64,000 bases of DNA. Origin: Chryseobacterium sp. JV274 (GTDB lineage: Bacteria; Bacteroidota; Bacteroidia; Flavobacteriales; Weeksellaceae). The stretch is taken from NCBI RefSeq assembly GCF_903969135.1, contig NZ_LR824569.1:992001-1056000 (forward strand), written 5' to 3'. The position numbers were made by a program, and so were the translations under genes. The notes beneath the pieces were generated by a model, which made no database searches, was not told the origin of the DNA, and saw only the letters and a list, made by a program, of their open reading frames with translations. Position 1 is the first letter of the stretch. Every line of letters starts with the position of its first letter. Of the stretch, positions 54,924 through 63,500 are shown one piece after another.

Positions 54924-55283
54924 TTATTTAAAATCTAAGAAGTCGTCTTTTTCAAGATAATGGTTCAGGGCGTCAATAAGCTGAGATGAAGTGACACCAG
55001 CATATTGCCGAAAAGCAAGATCCACAACATCCTGAATATTCTCATCAGAACACATATAGTTCAGTTTATTTTGAAAAACAAAATCGGGTAATATTTCATT
55101 ATCATTCTCACCAATGTCCAAAGGGTCACCAATAAAGATTTTCATTTGCTGTTCAAATTCATCTTTTGAAGAGTACACTGCATAATTATAATCCGGATCA
55201 AAAGATGTCTTCCGGTCCTGTTTATTCTTTACAAGCTCAAGAAATTCCTCTATAGGAAACACTTGATTTTTAATCTCATCCAT
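54924..55283 (-). CDS. Uncharacterised acidic 119-residue protein
   Basis: I do not recognise the family with confidence. The protein is acidic and soluble, without signal or membrane segments, and contains FPIEEFLELVKNKQ and SQLIDALNHYLEKDDF. Its size, acidity and aromatic pattern resemble small immunity-type proteins, but no toxin gene is nearby. It stands between the two ECF sigma/membrane-protein pairs. Confidence 0.55.
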   Translation of the reverse strand: MDEIKNQVFPIEEFLELVKNKQDRKTSFDPDYNYAVYSSKDEFEQQMKIFIGDPLDIGENDNEILPDFVFQNKLNYMCSDENIQDVVDLAFRQYAGVTSSQLIDALNHYLEKDDFLDFK

Positions 55284-55344
55284 ATTACATTTTTTTACCT
55301 CGACGTCCTAAAGATAGGAAATTTAAAGAAAGGCAGAGCAATTT

Positions 55345-56160
55345 CTAATTCAACTGATCTAAAGCTTTTTGCAGCGTTCCTATATCAAGAAAATGAAATT
55401 TGGCACCCACTACGATAATAATAAGAAGTACTGCTGTCAAAAATAAAATGATAAAAATATACATTGAAACAAACCATATAACGGTATTCAGAATATTTCC
55501 TTTGATACCCATTTTATTCATAAAAAATTTCTGTGAACGCTCAAACCATGTTTTTTTCTTTTCAGGTCCGGGACTTACCTCAATCTTATTAAGCTCATCT
55601 ACCAAGCGTACTACATCATCAATATACCTTCCGTACATATAATAGATCCAGTATTTTATGATAAAAGCAATCAGGAGCAGAGTGATCAGAAGGCTGATCC
55701 CGAAGATAGCCAGATTATATTCCATCTCAAAATGGAAATTAATTCTGATCAGAGAGAGAAGAAATCCAAGAGGGATATAGGAGATATAATAGGCTATATA
55801 AATTTCTTTCGATATGAGAAGCTGGGTTTTAAGATTGAACAAATCATAATTTGTATTGATGCTATTCTTTTGAAGCAGCTTATACAGTTTCAGAAAGCGG
55901 GAATAAAAATAGATGATAATAACAAGGGTCAGAATTGTGACAAATGCAGATATGATTTTAATATTAGAATCAGCAGAAGCAAATGGGAAATTAGTTAACA
56001 GTAAAGGCAGCGTTACAATCATCAGCCAGAACTCTGTTTCCATATTCACTTTGAGCATCTGTAACGGGGAATGTATTTCCTTCTGTTTTTCAAGAGAAAT
56101 TTCAGGAGATTCCTGTCCTGTATCTTTATTCCAAAGTTCTTTAAAGTTTTCTAACTCCAT
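55345..56160 (-). CDS. Membrane protein paired with ECF sigma factor (anti-sigma candidate), copy 2
   Basis: The 271-residue protein shares the start (FKELWNKDTGQESPEISLEK) and YYMYGRYIDDVVRLVDELNK block of the 196-residue protein at 53531-54121. It then carries an extra ~75 residues with a fifth hydrophobic segment (MYIFIILFLTAVLLIIIVVG). It follows its sigma gene after 11 bp. The added domain may have adapted it to another signal. Confidence 0.65.
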   Translation of the reverse strand: MELENFKELWNKDTGQESPEISLEKQKEIHSPLQMLKVNMETEFWLMIVTLPLLLTNFPFASADSNIKIISAFVTILTLVIIIYFYSRFLKLYKLLQKNSINTNYDLFNLKTQLLISKEIYIAYYISYIPLGFLLSLIRINFHFEMEYNLAIFGISLLITLLLIAFIIKYWIYYMYGRYIDDVVRLVDELNKIEVSPGPEKKKTWFERSQKFFMNKMGIKGNILNTVIWFVSMYIFIILFLTAVLLIIIVVGAKFHFLDIGTLQKALDQLN

Positions 56161-56171
56161 CGTTTTATCTT

Positions 56172-56681
56172 TTAATGAGAACCTGCTCCTTGTTTGGTAA
56201 TAATCTCTTTCAGCTTCTCTTTTGCCCTTTTCAGCTTTACTCTTGTATTGACTTCAGTAATTCCTAGCTGAACGGCAATTTCTTTTCCCGAAAAACCCTC
56301 CAAAAAGAAAAATATAAGCGCTTTATCAATAGGGCTCAGCTGATGAATGGCTTCATACATCCGCTTCATATTCACATCATCTGTATCATTATAAGGTTCC
56401 TGCCGGGCACTCAGCCCATCTACATTCTGATTCTGTATAAAACTACGTTTTTTTTCACTTCGCAGGAAAACAATTGCTGTGTTGAGCGCAGTTCTGTACA
56501 GCCATGTGGAGAAATCACTCCTCTTTTGAAAATCACCGTATGATTTCCAGGCCTGGTAGATGATCTCCTGATAGAGGTCATTCTGATCGTCCTTATTATC
56601 CATATACATTTTAGAGATCTTGAAAACAACACCTTTGTGCTTTTCAATTTTCTCTAAAAATTCTTTTTCCGGTGAAGACAT
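56172..56681 (-). CDS. ECF-type RNA polymerase sigma factor, copy 2
   Basis: The 169-residue protein has region 2 (QNDLYQEIIYQAWKSYGDF, FSTWLYRTALNTAIVFL) and region 4 (LSPIDKALIFFFLEGFSGKEIAVQLGITEVNTRVKLKRAK). It is the same length as, and collinear with, the sigma factor at 54135-54644. The duplicated operon suggests two related membrane-stress circuits that may cross-talk. Confidence 0.92.
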   Translation of the reverse strand: MSSPEKEFLEKIEKHKGVVFKISKMYMDNKDDQNDLYQEIIYQAWKSYGDFQKRSDFSTWLYRTALNTAIVFLRSEKKRSFIQNQNVDGLSARQEPYNDTDDVNMKRMYEAIHQLSPIDKALIFFFLEGFSGKEIAVQLGITEVNTRVKLKRAKEKLKEIITKQGAGSH

Positions 56682-56766
56682 GATTTACACACTGATCCTT
56701 AGATAATATTTCTAAAAAATATCATCTTATTATAACACAAAACTCTAATTTTCGGCATTAAGTTAA

Positions 56767-56806
56767 AAAAATCCTCAACAAATAAAGAAATTTATTGAGG
56801 ATTTTT
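56767..56806 (-). terminator. Terminator of the GapN-like gene
   Basis: AAATCCTCAA and TTGAGGATTT form a 10-bp stem around an AT-rich loop, 23 bp downstream of the stop on the minus strand. Confidence 0.75.
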
Positions 56807-56828
56807 ATTTATGTTAAATACAATAGGA

Positions 56829-58457
56829 TCAGAAAATATAATCTGTGCTCAAAAAATTGGAATCATGTTCTCTGACAATAGTATTGAGTAATTCTTTATT
56901 GGAGTCTGTAAGTTTTGCCGCTACCAGAGACCGGATTGAGAATGAACGGAGCGCATCAAAAACAGAAAGTGTTCCTTCCGCACTGTCTTTTCTTCCGGTA
57001 AACGGAAAGACATCCGGACCTCTTTGTGCCTGGCAGTTGATATTGACACGGCTTACAAGGTTCACGAATGGATCAATCAGCCTTGCTACTTCCTGTGGAT
57101 CTTCACTGAAAATACTTACCTGCATCCCGTGCGAAGCATTCACCTGATACTCTATAGGTTCTTCTATGTCTTCAAACGGAACAACAGGAATCACCGGACC
57201 AAACTGTTCCTCATGATATAGTTTCATCTCACTGTTTACCGGATAAACTACTGCCGGAAAAACAAAAGATTCATCCGTATAACCTCCGTCTTTATTCAAA
57301 ACAGCAGCTCCTTTGTTTAATGCATCATCAATACATTCTTTCAGGTAAGGAGGTTTGTTGACTTCCGGAAGTGGAGTTACTTTTACGTCTTTTTCCCATG
57401 GCAATCCTGGTTTCAGAGCAGAAACCGCAGCACTTAGTTTTTCTGTAAATTCTAAAGCAATCTCTTTCTGAACAAATATCAGCTTCAGTGCTGTGCATCG
57501 CTGTCCGTTGAAAGAAAGTGCCCCTAAAATACATTCGCTCACCGCTACATCCAGATTCGCATTTTTAGTAACAATTGCAGCGTTTTTCGCATCCAGACTC
57601 AGAATAGCTCTTAAACGGTTTACTTTTGGGTGCAGCTTTTTCAAACCGTTCGCTACCTTACTTGAACCGATGAAGGCCAGAACATTCACTTTTCCGCTTT
57701 CCATGATCGGGGTGATAATCTCTGATCCTTTTCCATATAATGTATTCACCGTTCCTTTCGGAAATGCTTCTTTAAAAGCATTTAATAAAGGATAATGAGC
57801 CAACACACCGTGCTTTGGAAGTTTAAACAGAATGGTATTTCCCATAATCAAAGCAGGAATCAGTGTGGTAAAAATCTCATTCAAAGGATAATTGAATGGT
57901 CCCATACTTAAAACCACTCCAAGCGGAGCTCTTCTGATCTGTGCAATGGTACCTTCTGCCTGTTGAAAGCGGGACGATTCTCTGTCCAGATCTTTCAGAG
58001 CATCAATGGTCTGATTGATATAATCTACAGTACGGTCAAATTCTTTAGTAGAATCAGCAAGCGTTTTTCCAATTTCCCACATCAGTAATTTAATGATCAG
58101 ATCTCTTTGCTGGATCATCAGATAAACGAATTTCTGCATGCATTTAATGCGTCCCTCTACAGACATAGTCGGCCATTCACCAAGACCGTTATCATAGGCT
58201 TTTACACAGGCTTCAAGGACTTCCATGGCTTCCTTTGGGCCTATATTCGGGATACTTCCCAAAAGTTTTCTTTCTAATCCCTTTTCTGTAGGAATACATA
58301 CCGGGGAATAGATTTCGGTGACATCTCCGTTCCATTCTACCAGTTCGCCATTCAACAAATAAGTTCTCTGGTGAATGACCGGAACTTTATACTCTTCCGG
58401 AATTTCATTTTCACTCTTAAAAATGTGATGGAATGATGCTGTATTTTCTGAACTCAT
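56829..58457 (-). CDS. NADP-dependent glyceraldehyde-3-phosphate dehydrogenase-like aldehyde dehydrogenase
   Basis: The 542-residue protein is an aldehyde dehydrogenase of the GapN-like group. Asn189 in MGPFNYP and Cys321 in FNGQRCTALK are the oxyanion and nucleophile residues. The usual general-base motif ELGGKN reads LSLDAKN (286-292), so the acidic residue is Asp289, shifted and shortened. It probably oxidises glyceraldehyde 3-phosphate to 3-phosphoglycerate, making NADPH. The ATG at 58457 fits the family; the frame extends to 58556. Confidence 0.85.
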   Translation of the reverse strand: MSSENTASFHHIFKSENEIPEEYKVPVIHQRTYLLNGELVEWNGDVTEIYSPVCIPTEKGLERKLLGSIPNIGPKEAMEVLEACVKAYDNGLGEWPTMSVEGRIKCMQKFVYLMIQQRDLIIKLLMWEIGKTLADSTKEFDRTVDYINQTIDALKDLDRESSRFQQAEGTIAQIRRAPLGVVLSMGPFNYPLNEIFTTLIPALIMGNTILFKLPKHGVLAHYPLLNAFKEAFPKGTVNTLYGKGSEIITPIMESGKVNVLAFIGSSKVANGLKKLHPKVNRLRAILSLDAKNAAIVTKNANLDVAVSECILGALSFNGQRCTALKLIFVQKEIALEFTEKLSAAVSALKPGLPWEKDVKVTPLPEVNKPPYLKECIDDALNKGAAVLNKDGGYTDESFVFPAVVYPVNSEMKLYHEEQFGPVIPVVPFEDIEEPIEYQVNASHGMQVSIFSEDPQEVARLIDPFVNLVSRVNINCQAQRGPDVFPFTGRKDSAEGTLSVFDALRSFSIRSLVAAKLTDSNKELLNTIVREHDSNFLSTDYIF

Positions 58458-58631
58458 AAATCTTTCTATTTTTTTATGTGATAAGCTTCTCCTTCTAAGG
58501 AGGTTTTTGTAATATAAAGGTAGAAGTAAAATGTTTTGAAAAAAACAATCTGACAATAGATTTGATCTATTTGAATTAAAATTAATCTCAGCTCCTGAAA
58601 AAAGAATAATTTAGCTGAAAAATAAAATTTC

Positions 58632-59201
58632 ATGTTTTCAAAATTAGTTTTCAGTACCCTGTTATTCTTTTCTGCAATAGGCTTTGCACAAAAATCTAAA
58701 GCAATCAATACAGTTTTAATGGGAGGAAAAGAAGTACATACTTATACAAAATTACCGGCGCTGAATAAGCCAGCTCCTAAATTTACCCTTACAGATGTGA
58801 ATATGAATGATCAGACACTGGAATCTTACAAAGGAAAGAATGTGATCTTAAATATCTTTCCCAGTGTAGATACAGGTGTTTGTTCAGCTTCCGTACATCA
58901 TTTTAATGAAGAGGCAGGGAACCTTCCCAATACAGTAGTCCTTTGTATTTCCAAAGATCTTCCGTTTGCACAGAAAAGATTCTGCGGTGCTGAAGGAATT
59001 AAAAATGTAGTGATGCTTTCAGATTTCCGTTCAGACTTTGGGTGGAACTATGGAGTGGAACTGGTAGATTCTGCCATGAAAGGTCTTCTGAGCCGAGCTG
59101 TTGTGGTAATAGATACTTCAGGAAAGATCATCTATGAAGAGCAGGTGGCAGATATTTCTCATGAACCGAATTATGAAGCGGCAATTGCAGCGGTGAAATA
59201 A
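58632..59201 (+). CDS. Thiol peroxidase with signal peptide (exported Tpx paralogue)
   Basis: The 189-residue protein has a Sec-type signal (KLVFSTLLFFSAIGFAQ) followed by the complete Tpx fold: peroxidatic Cys84 in SVDTGVCSAS and resolving Cys118 in KRFCGAEG, the same 34-residue spacing as in the cytosolic enzyme at 36347. An additional Cys105 is present. It should act in the periplasm, where the electron donor would have to be an envelope thiol protein. Divergent from the GapN-like gene. Confidence 0.9.
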   Translation: MFSKLVFSTLLFFSAIGFAQKSKAINTVLMGGKEVHTYTKLPALNKPAPKFTLTDVNMNDQTLESYKGKNVILNIFPSVDTGVCSASVHHFNEEAGNLPNTVVLCISKDLPFAQKRFCGAEGIKNVVMLSDFRSDFGWNYGVELVDSAMKGLLSRAVVVIDTSGKIIYEEQVADISHEPNYEAAIAAVK

Positions 59202-59228
59202 TATATATTTATTTGGATATAACACAGG

Positions 59229-59253
59229 CTCCGGCGATCTTCGATCGCCGGAG
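59229..59253. terminator. GC-rich bidirectional hairpin
   Basis: CTCCGGCGATC and GATCGCCGGAG pair perfectly around a TTC loop with a T-run on the plus strand, between convergent genes. Confidence 0.9.
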
Positions 59254-59256
59254 TTT

Positions 59257-59961
59257 TTATTTCTTTCTTTTCTTTTTAGTAGTAATCACTACTACTCCGC
59301 CTTTGGCTTTTTCACCAAACTTTGCAGATGCAGAAGCCCCCTTCAGTATATTCATAGTTTTTATAAGATTAGGATCCAGTGTTTTTACTTTTTCATAATC
59401 GCTTATTTTTCCATCTACAATATACATAGGCTGATAGATTACTCCGCTTGAAGGAGCCCCACCAATACGTATACTGTTATTATCTTTAGGAGGCTCCCCA
59501 ACAGATAATCCCGGCAATTTTGTAATGAGTTCTTTTCTTTCCTTTTCTTTGCTGTCTAATAAAGCATTAGCCGGTATTACTGAAACTGAGCCAAGCAATT
59601 TTCTGTCTCTCTGAGTACTGAAAACAATTTCCTGTACTTCTTCGGTCTTTAGGGTATCACAGGTTTTATTTTGCTGTGCATGCACACTTACAATTCCTCC
59701 CGTTGTCAGCATGGCACCTACCGCAAATTTCACAAAAAGAGTATTGATGTAAGAATAACTCAGATCTCTGTTGAGCTGTGACGGATTAAAATTCCCGCAG
59801 ATCTCTTCCGAAGTCCCGGAAAAAAAATCTATAATATCATCATCCGGAGCTTTCCTGAAGTCTCTCACTGTTTTGGAACAAACAGCACAGAATCTTCCTT
59901 TTTCATCAGGGGTCATTGTATTCCAGTTTTCGTGACAAGGTTTGGGTATTGTGATTTTCAT
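59257..59961 (-). CDS. Orphan TonB-receptor plug-domain protein with Cys-rich N-terminus
   Basis: The 234-residue protein begins with a possible zinc motif (CHENWNTMT...GRFCAVCSKTV; three Cys and a His), then a membrane helix (LFVKFAVGAMLTTGGIVSV), and ends in a TonB-dependent-receptor plug-like domain (IVDGKISDYEKVKTLDPNLIKTMNILKGASASAKFG, in order; ends GGVVVITTKKK). No beta-barrel follows. Such proteins are known in Flavobacteriia but unexplained. It may plug or regulate another receptor. Confidence 0.8.
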   Translation of the reverse strand: MKITIPKPCHENWNTMTPDEKGRFCAVCSKTVRDFRKAPDDDIIDFFSGTSEEICGNFNPSQLNRDLSYSYINTLFVKFAVGAMLTTGGIVSVHAQQNKTCDTLKTEEVQEIVFSTQRDRKLLGSVSVIPANALLDSKEKERKELITKLPGLSVGEPPKDNNSIRIGGAPSSGVIYQPMYIVDGKISDYEKVKTLDPNLIKTMNILKGASASAKFGEKAKGGVVVITTKKKRKK

Positions 59962-60181
59962 AGGATCTCTTTTCTTCTAAAGATGTACTAATGACAGAAA
60001 AGGTTGGAAAGAGTTGTGAAATTTTCTAATATTTTAATTTTGTTGAAAAATCGTAAAGCTTTTTCAAATTTTTAATCTCTATTAAGATTCCTGCGGAATG
60101 ACAAAGAGGACGCTAAAAAGTTTTCCGATAATTGTGCGAGTAAGATTGATCCTTTAAAAACACATTAAAATATACACCATG

Positions 60182-60310
60182 TTTGCCATTCAGAGCGAAA
60201 CGAAGTGAAGCGTGGAATCTAAAACTACTTGATAAAGCAGAGATTCCTGCGGAATGACAAACTGTGTGGATAATCTAAGCGCTCTTTTGTCTTTCCGAAG
60301 GAATCTAAAC
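60182..60310. repeat. Cluster of GTCATTC-type intergenic repeats
   Basis: Fragments of the palindromic family (GGAATCT, AGATTCCTGCGGAATGACA, twice) occur here and at 60081-60105 in the ~400-bp space between the plug-protein gene and hutU. I see no coding sequence in this space. Confidence 0.5.
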
Positions 60311-60331
60311 TCTTATTGCAACAAGAAACAA

Positions 60332-60355
60332 AAAACCTGCTTTACAGCAGGTTTT
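60332..60355 (-). terminator. Terminator of hutU
   Basis: AAAACCTGCT and AGCAGGTTTT pair around a four-base loop, 19 bp from the stop on the minus strand. Confidence 0.85.
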
Positions 60356-60373
60356 CTTTATATCTAAAATATT

Positions 60374-62359
60374 TTACAATAAATTTTCATCTACCAAATT
60401 CGGAAGAGTCACTTTCAGATTAGGTTCGGCTTCCATCGCTCTTTTAATAGCGAAAACAGCGCCTTCATTTCTTGCCCAGCTTCTTCTTGAGATTCCATTG
60501 TTTACGTCCCAGAAAAGCATAGACTTCAATCTTCTATCGGCATCATCGCTTCCGTCCAACAGCATTCCGAAACCACCGTTGATCACTTCTCCCCAGCCTA
60601 CTCCACCACCATTGTGAATGGAAACCCAGGTTGCCCCACGGAAACTGTCACCAATCACATTGTGAATGGCCATATCCGCAGTAAATCTTGATCCGTCATA
60701 GATATTGGAAGTTTCTCTGTAAGGAGAATCTGTACCCGAAACATCATGATGGTCTCTTCCTAAAACCACAGGTCCTATTTCTCCGTTTTTAATGGCTTTA
60801 TTGAAGGCTTCTGCAATTTTCATTCTTCCTTCAGCATCTGCATAAAGGATTCTCGCCTGTGAACCTACTACCAGTTTATTTTCCTGTGCTCCCTTGATCC
60901 ACTGGATATTGTCTTTCATCTGCTGCTGGATCTCTTCAGGAGAGTTTTTCACCATTTCTTCTAATACTGCACATGCAATATCATCCGTTTTCTGAAGATC
61001 TTCCGGATTTCCACTGGAACATACCCAGCGGAACGGTCCGAAACCATAATCAAAGCACATAGGTCCCATGATATCCTGTACATAACTTGGATATTTGAAT
61101 TCTCTTCCCAATGTTGGATTTTCTGCCATTACATCTGCTCCCGCTCTGGAAGCTTCCAATAAAAAGGCATTTCCATAATCGAAAAAGTAGGTTCCTTTTG
61201 CTGTATGTTTGTTGATGGCTGCAGCATGTCTTCTTAATGTTTCCTGAACTTTTTCTTTGAATAACTCAGGGTTTTCAGCCATCATAATATTAGATTCTTC
61301 GAATGTTTGGCCTACCGGATAGTAACCACCAGCCCAAGGATTGTGAAGTGAAGTCTGATCTGAACCGATGTCAATTCTTAAATCTTCCTGATCGAATTTC
61401 TCCCAGACATCAACAATATTTCCAAGGTAAGCCAAAGAAACGGTTTCTTTGTCAGCCTGTGCTTCCCTTACTCTTTTCACCAATGAATCAAGATCTTCAT
61501 AGATCTCATTCACCCATTTCTGATCATGACGGATTTTGGTGATTTTCGGGTTTACTTCTGCACATACAGTAATGCAACCAGCAATATTACCAGCTTTTGG
61601 CTGAGCTCCACTCATTCCTCCTAATCCTGAAGTCACGAAAAGTCCTCCTTTAGGGTCTTTTTTTATTTTTCTGAAAGCATTTAATGCTGTAATCGTTGTC
61701 CCGTGAACAATTCCCTGCGGGCCAATATACATATAACTTCCTGCCGTCATCTGTCCGTATTGAGTAACACCCAATGCATTGAACTTCTCCCAATCATCCG
61801 GTTTTGAATAGTTCGGGATCATCATTCCATTGGTTACAACCACTCTTGGTGCATCTTTATGAGACGGGAACAGCCCCATTGGGTGTCCTGAATACATCAC
61901 CAATGTCTGCTCGTTGCTCATTTCCGAAAGATATTTCATGGTTAGCAGATACTGAGCCCAGTTGGAGAATACAGCTCCGTTTCCACCGTAAGTGATCAAT
62001 TCATGAGGATGCTGTGCTACTGCATAATCCAGGTTATTCTGAATCATCAGCATGATCGCTTTTGCCTGCTCAGATTGTCCCGGATAATCTGTGATAGGTC
62101 TCGCCTTCATTTCATAGTCCGGACGGAAGCGGTACATATAAATTCTTCCGTAATCTTCCAGTTCCTGCTTAAATTCAGGAATCAGTTCTGCATGAAACTG
62201 AGGATCAAAATAACGTAGTGCATTCTTCAATGCCAGTTTTTTCTCTTCCTCCCCCAGGATTTCTTTACGCTTTGGAGCATGGTTGATATTGGTCTCGTAT
62301 GGTTTTGGTTGTGGCAGCTGATTAGGAATCCCCTGCTGTATCTGTTCTTGAAATGTCAT
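60374..62359 (-). CDS. hutU: Urocanate hydratase
   Basis: The 661-residue protein matches urocanase of the long (~660-residue) type: ELITYGGNGAVFSNW, YSGHPMGLFPSH, TAGSYMYIGPQGIVHGTT with the NAD-binding GLGGMSGAQPKA, and the substrate-cysteine region FRWVCSSGNPEDL. It converts urocanate to imidazolone propionate in histidine degradation, using tightly bound NAD as an electrophile. hutH and hutI are not adjacent. The ATG at 62359 is preferred over an upstream Met. Confidence 0.95.
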   Translation of the reverse strand: MTFQEQIQQGIPNQLPQPKPYETNINHAPKRKEILGEEEKKLALKNALRYFDPQFHAELIPEFKQELEDYGRIYMYRFRPDYEMKARPITDYPGQSEQAKAIMLMIQNNLDYAVAQHPHELITYGGNGAVFSNWAQYLLTMKYLSEMSNEQTLVMYSGHPMGLFPSHKDAPRVVVTNGMMIPNYSKPDDWEKFNALGVTQYGQMTAGSYMYIGPQGIVHGTTITALNAFRKIKKDPKGGLFVTSGLGGMSGAQPKAGNIAGCITVCAEVNPKITKIRHDQKWVNEIYEDLDSLVKRVREAQADKETVSLAYLGNIVDVWEKFDQEDLRIDIGSDQTSLHNPWAGGYYPVGQTFEESNIMMAENPELFKEKVQETLRRHAAAINKHTAKGTYFFDYGNAFLLEASRAGADVMAENPTLGREFKYPSYVQDIMGPMCFDYGFGPFRWVCSSGNPEDLQKTDDIACAVLEEMVKNSPEEIQQQMKDNIQWIKGAQENKLVVGSQARILYADAEGRMKIAEAFNKAIKNGEIGPVVLGRDHHDVSGTDSPYRETSNIYDGSRFTADMAIHNVIGDSFRGATWVSIHNGGGVGWGEVINGGFGMLLDGSDDADRRLKSMLFWDVNNGISRRSWARNEGAVFAIKRAMEAEPNLKVTLPNLVDENLL

Positions 62360-62537
62360 ATTGCTATTTAAAGGTCTATGTTGAAACAATGTTTGAAGTT
62401 TTAAAGATATTCAAATTAGAAAATATAGGCAAGTGAAAGGATGAAAATGGCTTCAGCTTATGGTTTATACAAAATTATCGAATCCGGATATTAATCACAA
62501 TCTCCTCTTAAATACTATATTTGAATAAACGAACTTC

Positions 62538-62596
62538 AATTCCCCTCCTCCGGAGGGGTGGATTTCAAAGTGCGAGCTTTGAAAGACGGGGTGGTT
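62538..62596. repeat. Left inverted end of the DUF559 element
   Basis: AATTCCCCTCCTCCGGAGGGG, GGATTTCAAAGTGCGAGCTTT, GAAAGACGGGGTGGTT, i.e. the reverse complement of the right end at 63019-63079. It is itself an imperfect palindrome and lies 12 bp before the nuclease start codon. Confidence 0.85.
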
Positions 62597-62608
62597 TAAA
62601 ACACAACA

Positions 62609-63046
62609 ATGAAAGAAATCCTCACCATCATCAACGGAATTCCGATCCGCAGGAATTTCGTTGAGAACCTGCCCTACAACCCCTATTTAAAAATATTATT
62701 AAAAGAAAAACGTAAAGCCCGGATCTTGGGTGAAGTGATCTTTTGGAGAAAAGTCCGTGCTAAAAATTTTCATACAATTGATTTTGACAGACAAAGAATT
62801 ATTGGAAATTATATTGTTGATTTCTATGTAAAAAATTTGGGTCTTATCATTGAGATTGACGGTTCAAGCCATGATAAGAAAGAAGTTTATGATGGGATAA
62901 GGGAGGAATATCTTGAGTCATTAGGACTGCTTATTTTCAGAATTACAGATTTTGATGTGAGGAATCATCTGAGTGTGGTGATGAAGGAGCTGGAGGATTT
63001 TATTGTGCTGTACTATGGAACCACCCCGTCTTCAAAAATTCTTTGA
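62609..63046 (+). CDS. DUF559/Vsr-like PD-(D/E)XK endonuclease
   Basis: The 145-residue protein matches DUF559, related to Vsr and REase-type nucleases: RRNFVENLPYNPYLKILLKE, then GEVIFWRKVRAK (Glu42), NYIVDFYVKNLGLIIEIDGSSH with Asp71, Glu82-x-Asp84 and His88 as the predicted metal site, and FRITDFDV late. The last residues (YYGTTPSSKIL) are encoded by the flanking repeat. It is the only gene inside the inverted repeats. A function in moving or maintaining the repeat is suggested. Confidence 0.82.
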   Translation: MKEILTIINGIPIRRNFVENLPYNPYLKILLKEKRKARILGEVIFWRKVRAKNFHTIDFDRQRIIGNYIVDFYVKNLGLIIEIDGSSHDKKEVYDGIREEYLESLGLLIFRITDFDVRNHLSVVMKELEDFIVLYYGTTPSSKIL

Positions 63047-63079
63047 ATTTTGAATCCACCCCTCCAAGAGAGGGGAATT
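63019..63079. repeat. Right inverted end of the DUF559 element
   Basis: AACCACCCCGTCTTC, a central AAAAATTCTTTGAATTTT palindrome, then CCACCCCTCCAAGAGAGGGGAATT. It overlaps the 3' end and stop codon of the nuclease gene. Confidence 0.85.
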
Positions 63080-63157
63080 GTCTTACTAAAAGAAGTCGTT
63101 ATTCAACATAAAAAACCTCACTGAAATTCAGCAAGGCTAGTCTGTTATCATCAAATT

Positions 63158-63451
63158 TTAGGTTAAAACATCATCATTTTCTTCTTCATGGTCATCTTCA
63201 TTATCGCTGAGACTCCAGTAGTTGTTCTCTTCATCTTCTTCCCCTATTTCTTCCATTTCATCATCGTCATCGGCTCCTGGAATATCTAAGCCTTTATCTA
63301 TTTTATCCTCATCAAAATCTTCATCTAAAATAGGATTGCCGTCTCCATCAAGCGAAATATGCTTTTCTCTCTTAAATATATCTTCATTAGGGTTATAATC
63401 CATCTGTTCTAACCTCTTGTTCTGTTGATTAATATTTTTCTCTGGTGCCAT
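63158..63451 (-). CDS. Small, very acidic protein
   Basis: The 97-residue protein is rich in Asp and Glu, above all at 45-95 (DFDEDKIDKGLDIPGADDDD, then EEIGEEDEENNYW). It has no signal peptide or membrane segment and is probably disordered. Similar short acidic proteins seem common in Chryseobacterium-like genomes, from memory. It lies between the DUF559 element and the dehydrogenase gene. Function unknown; a DNA-mimic or calcium-binding role is only a possibility. Confidence 0.65.
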   Translation of the reverse strand: MAPEKNINQQNKRLEQMDYNPNEDIFKREKHISLDGDGNPILDEDFDEDKIDKGLDIPGADDDDEMEEIGEEDEENNYWSLSDNEDDHEEENDDVLT

Positions 63452-63500
63452 GATGTTTAAGATTTTAGGTTTATATAATCAGAACAAAAATAATTCCAAG

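Larger units (their letters stand above)
62538..63079 (+). mobile_element. Putative 542-bp mobile unit: DUF559 nuclease gene between inverted palindromic repeats
   Basis: The gene at 62609 is framed by two inverted copies of a ~60-bp repeat whose outer ends are AATTCCCCTCC and GGAGGGGAATT. Similar repeat copies without a gene occur at 30669, 39509 and 46023. The structure suits an autonomous element with non-autonomous derivatives, as with RAYT/REP systems, though the nuclease is of a different fold. Target-site duplications are not evident. Mobility is inferred. Confidence 0.5.
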
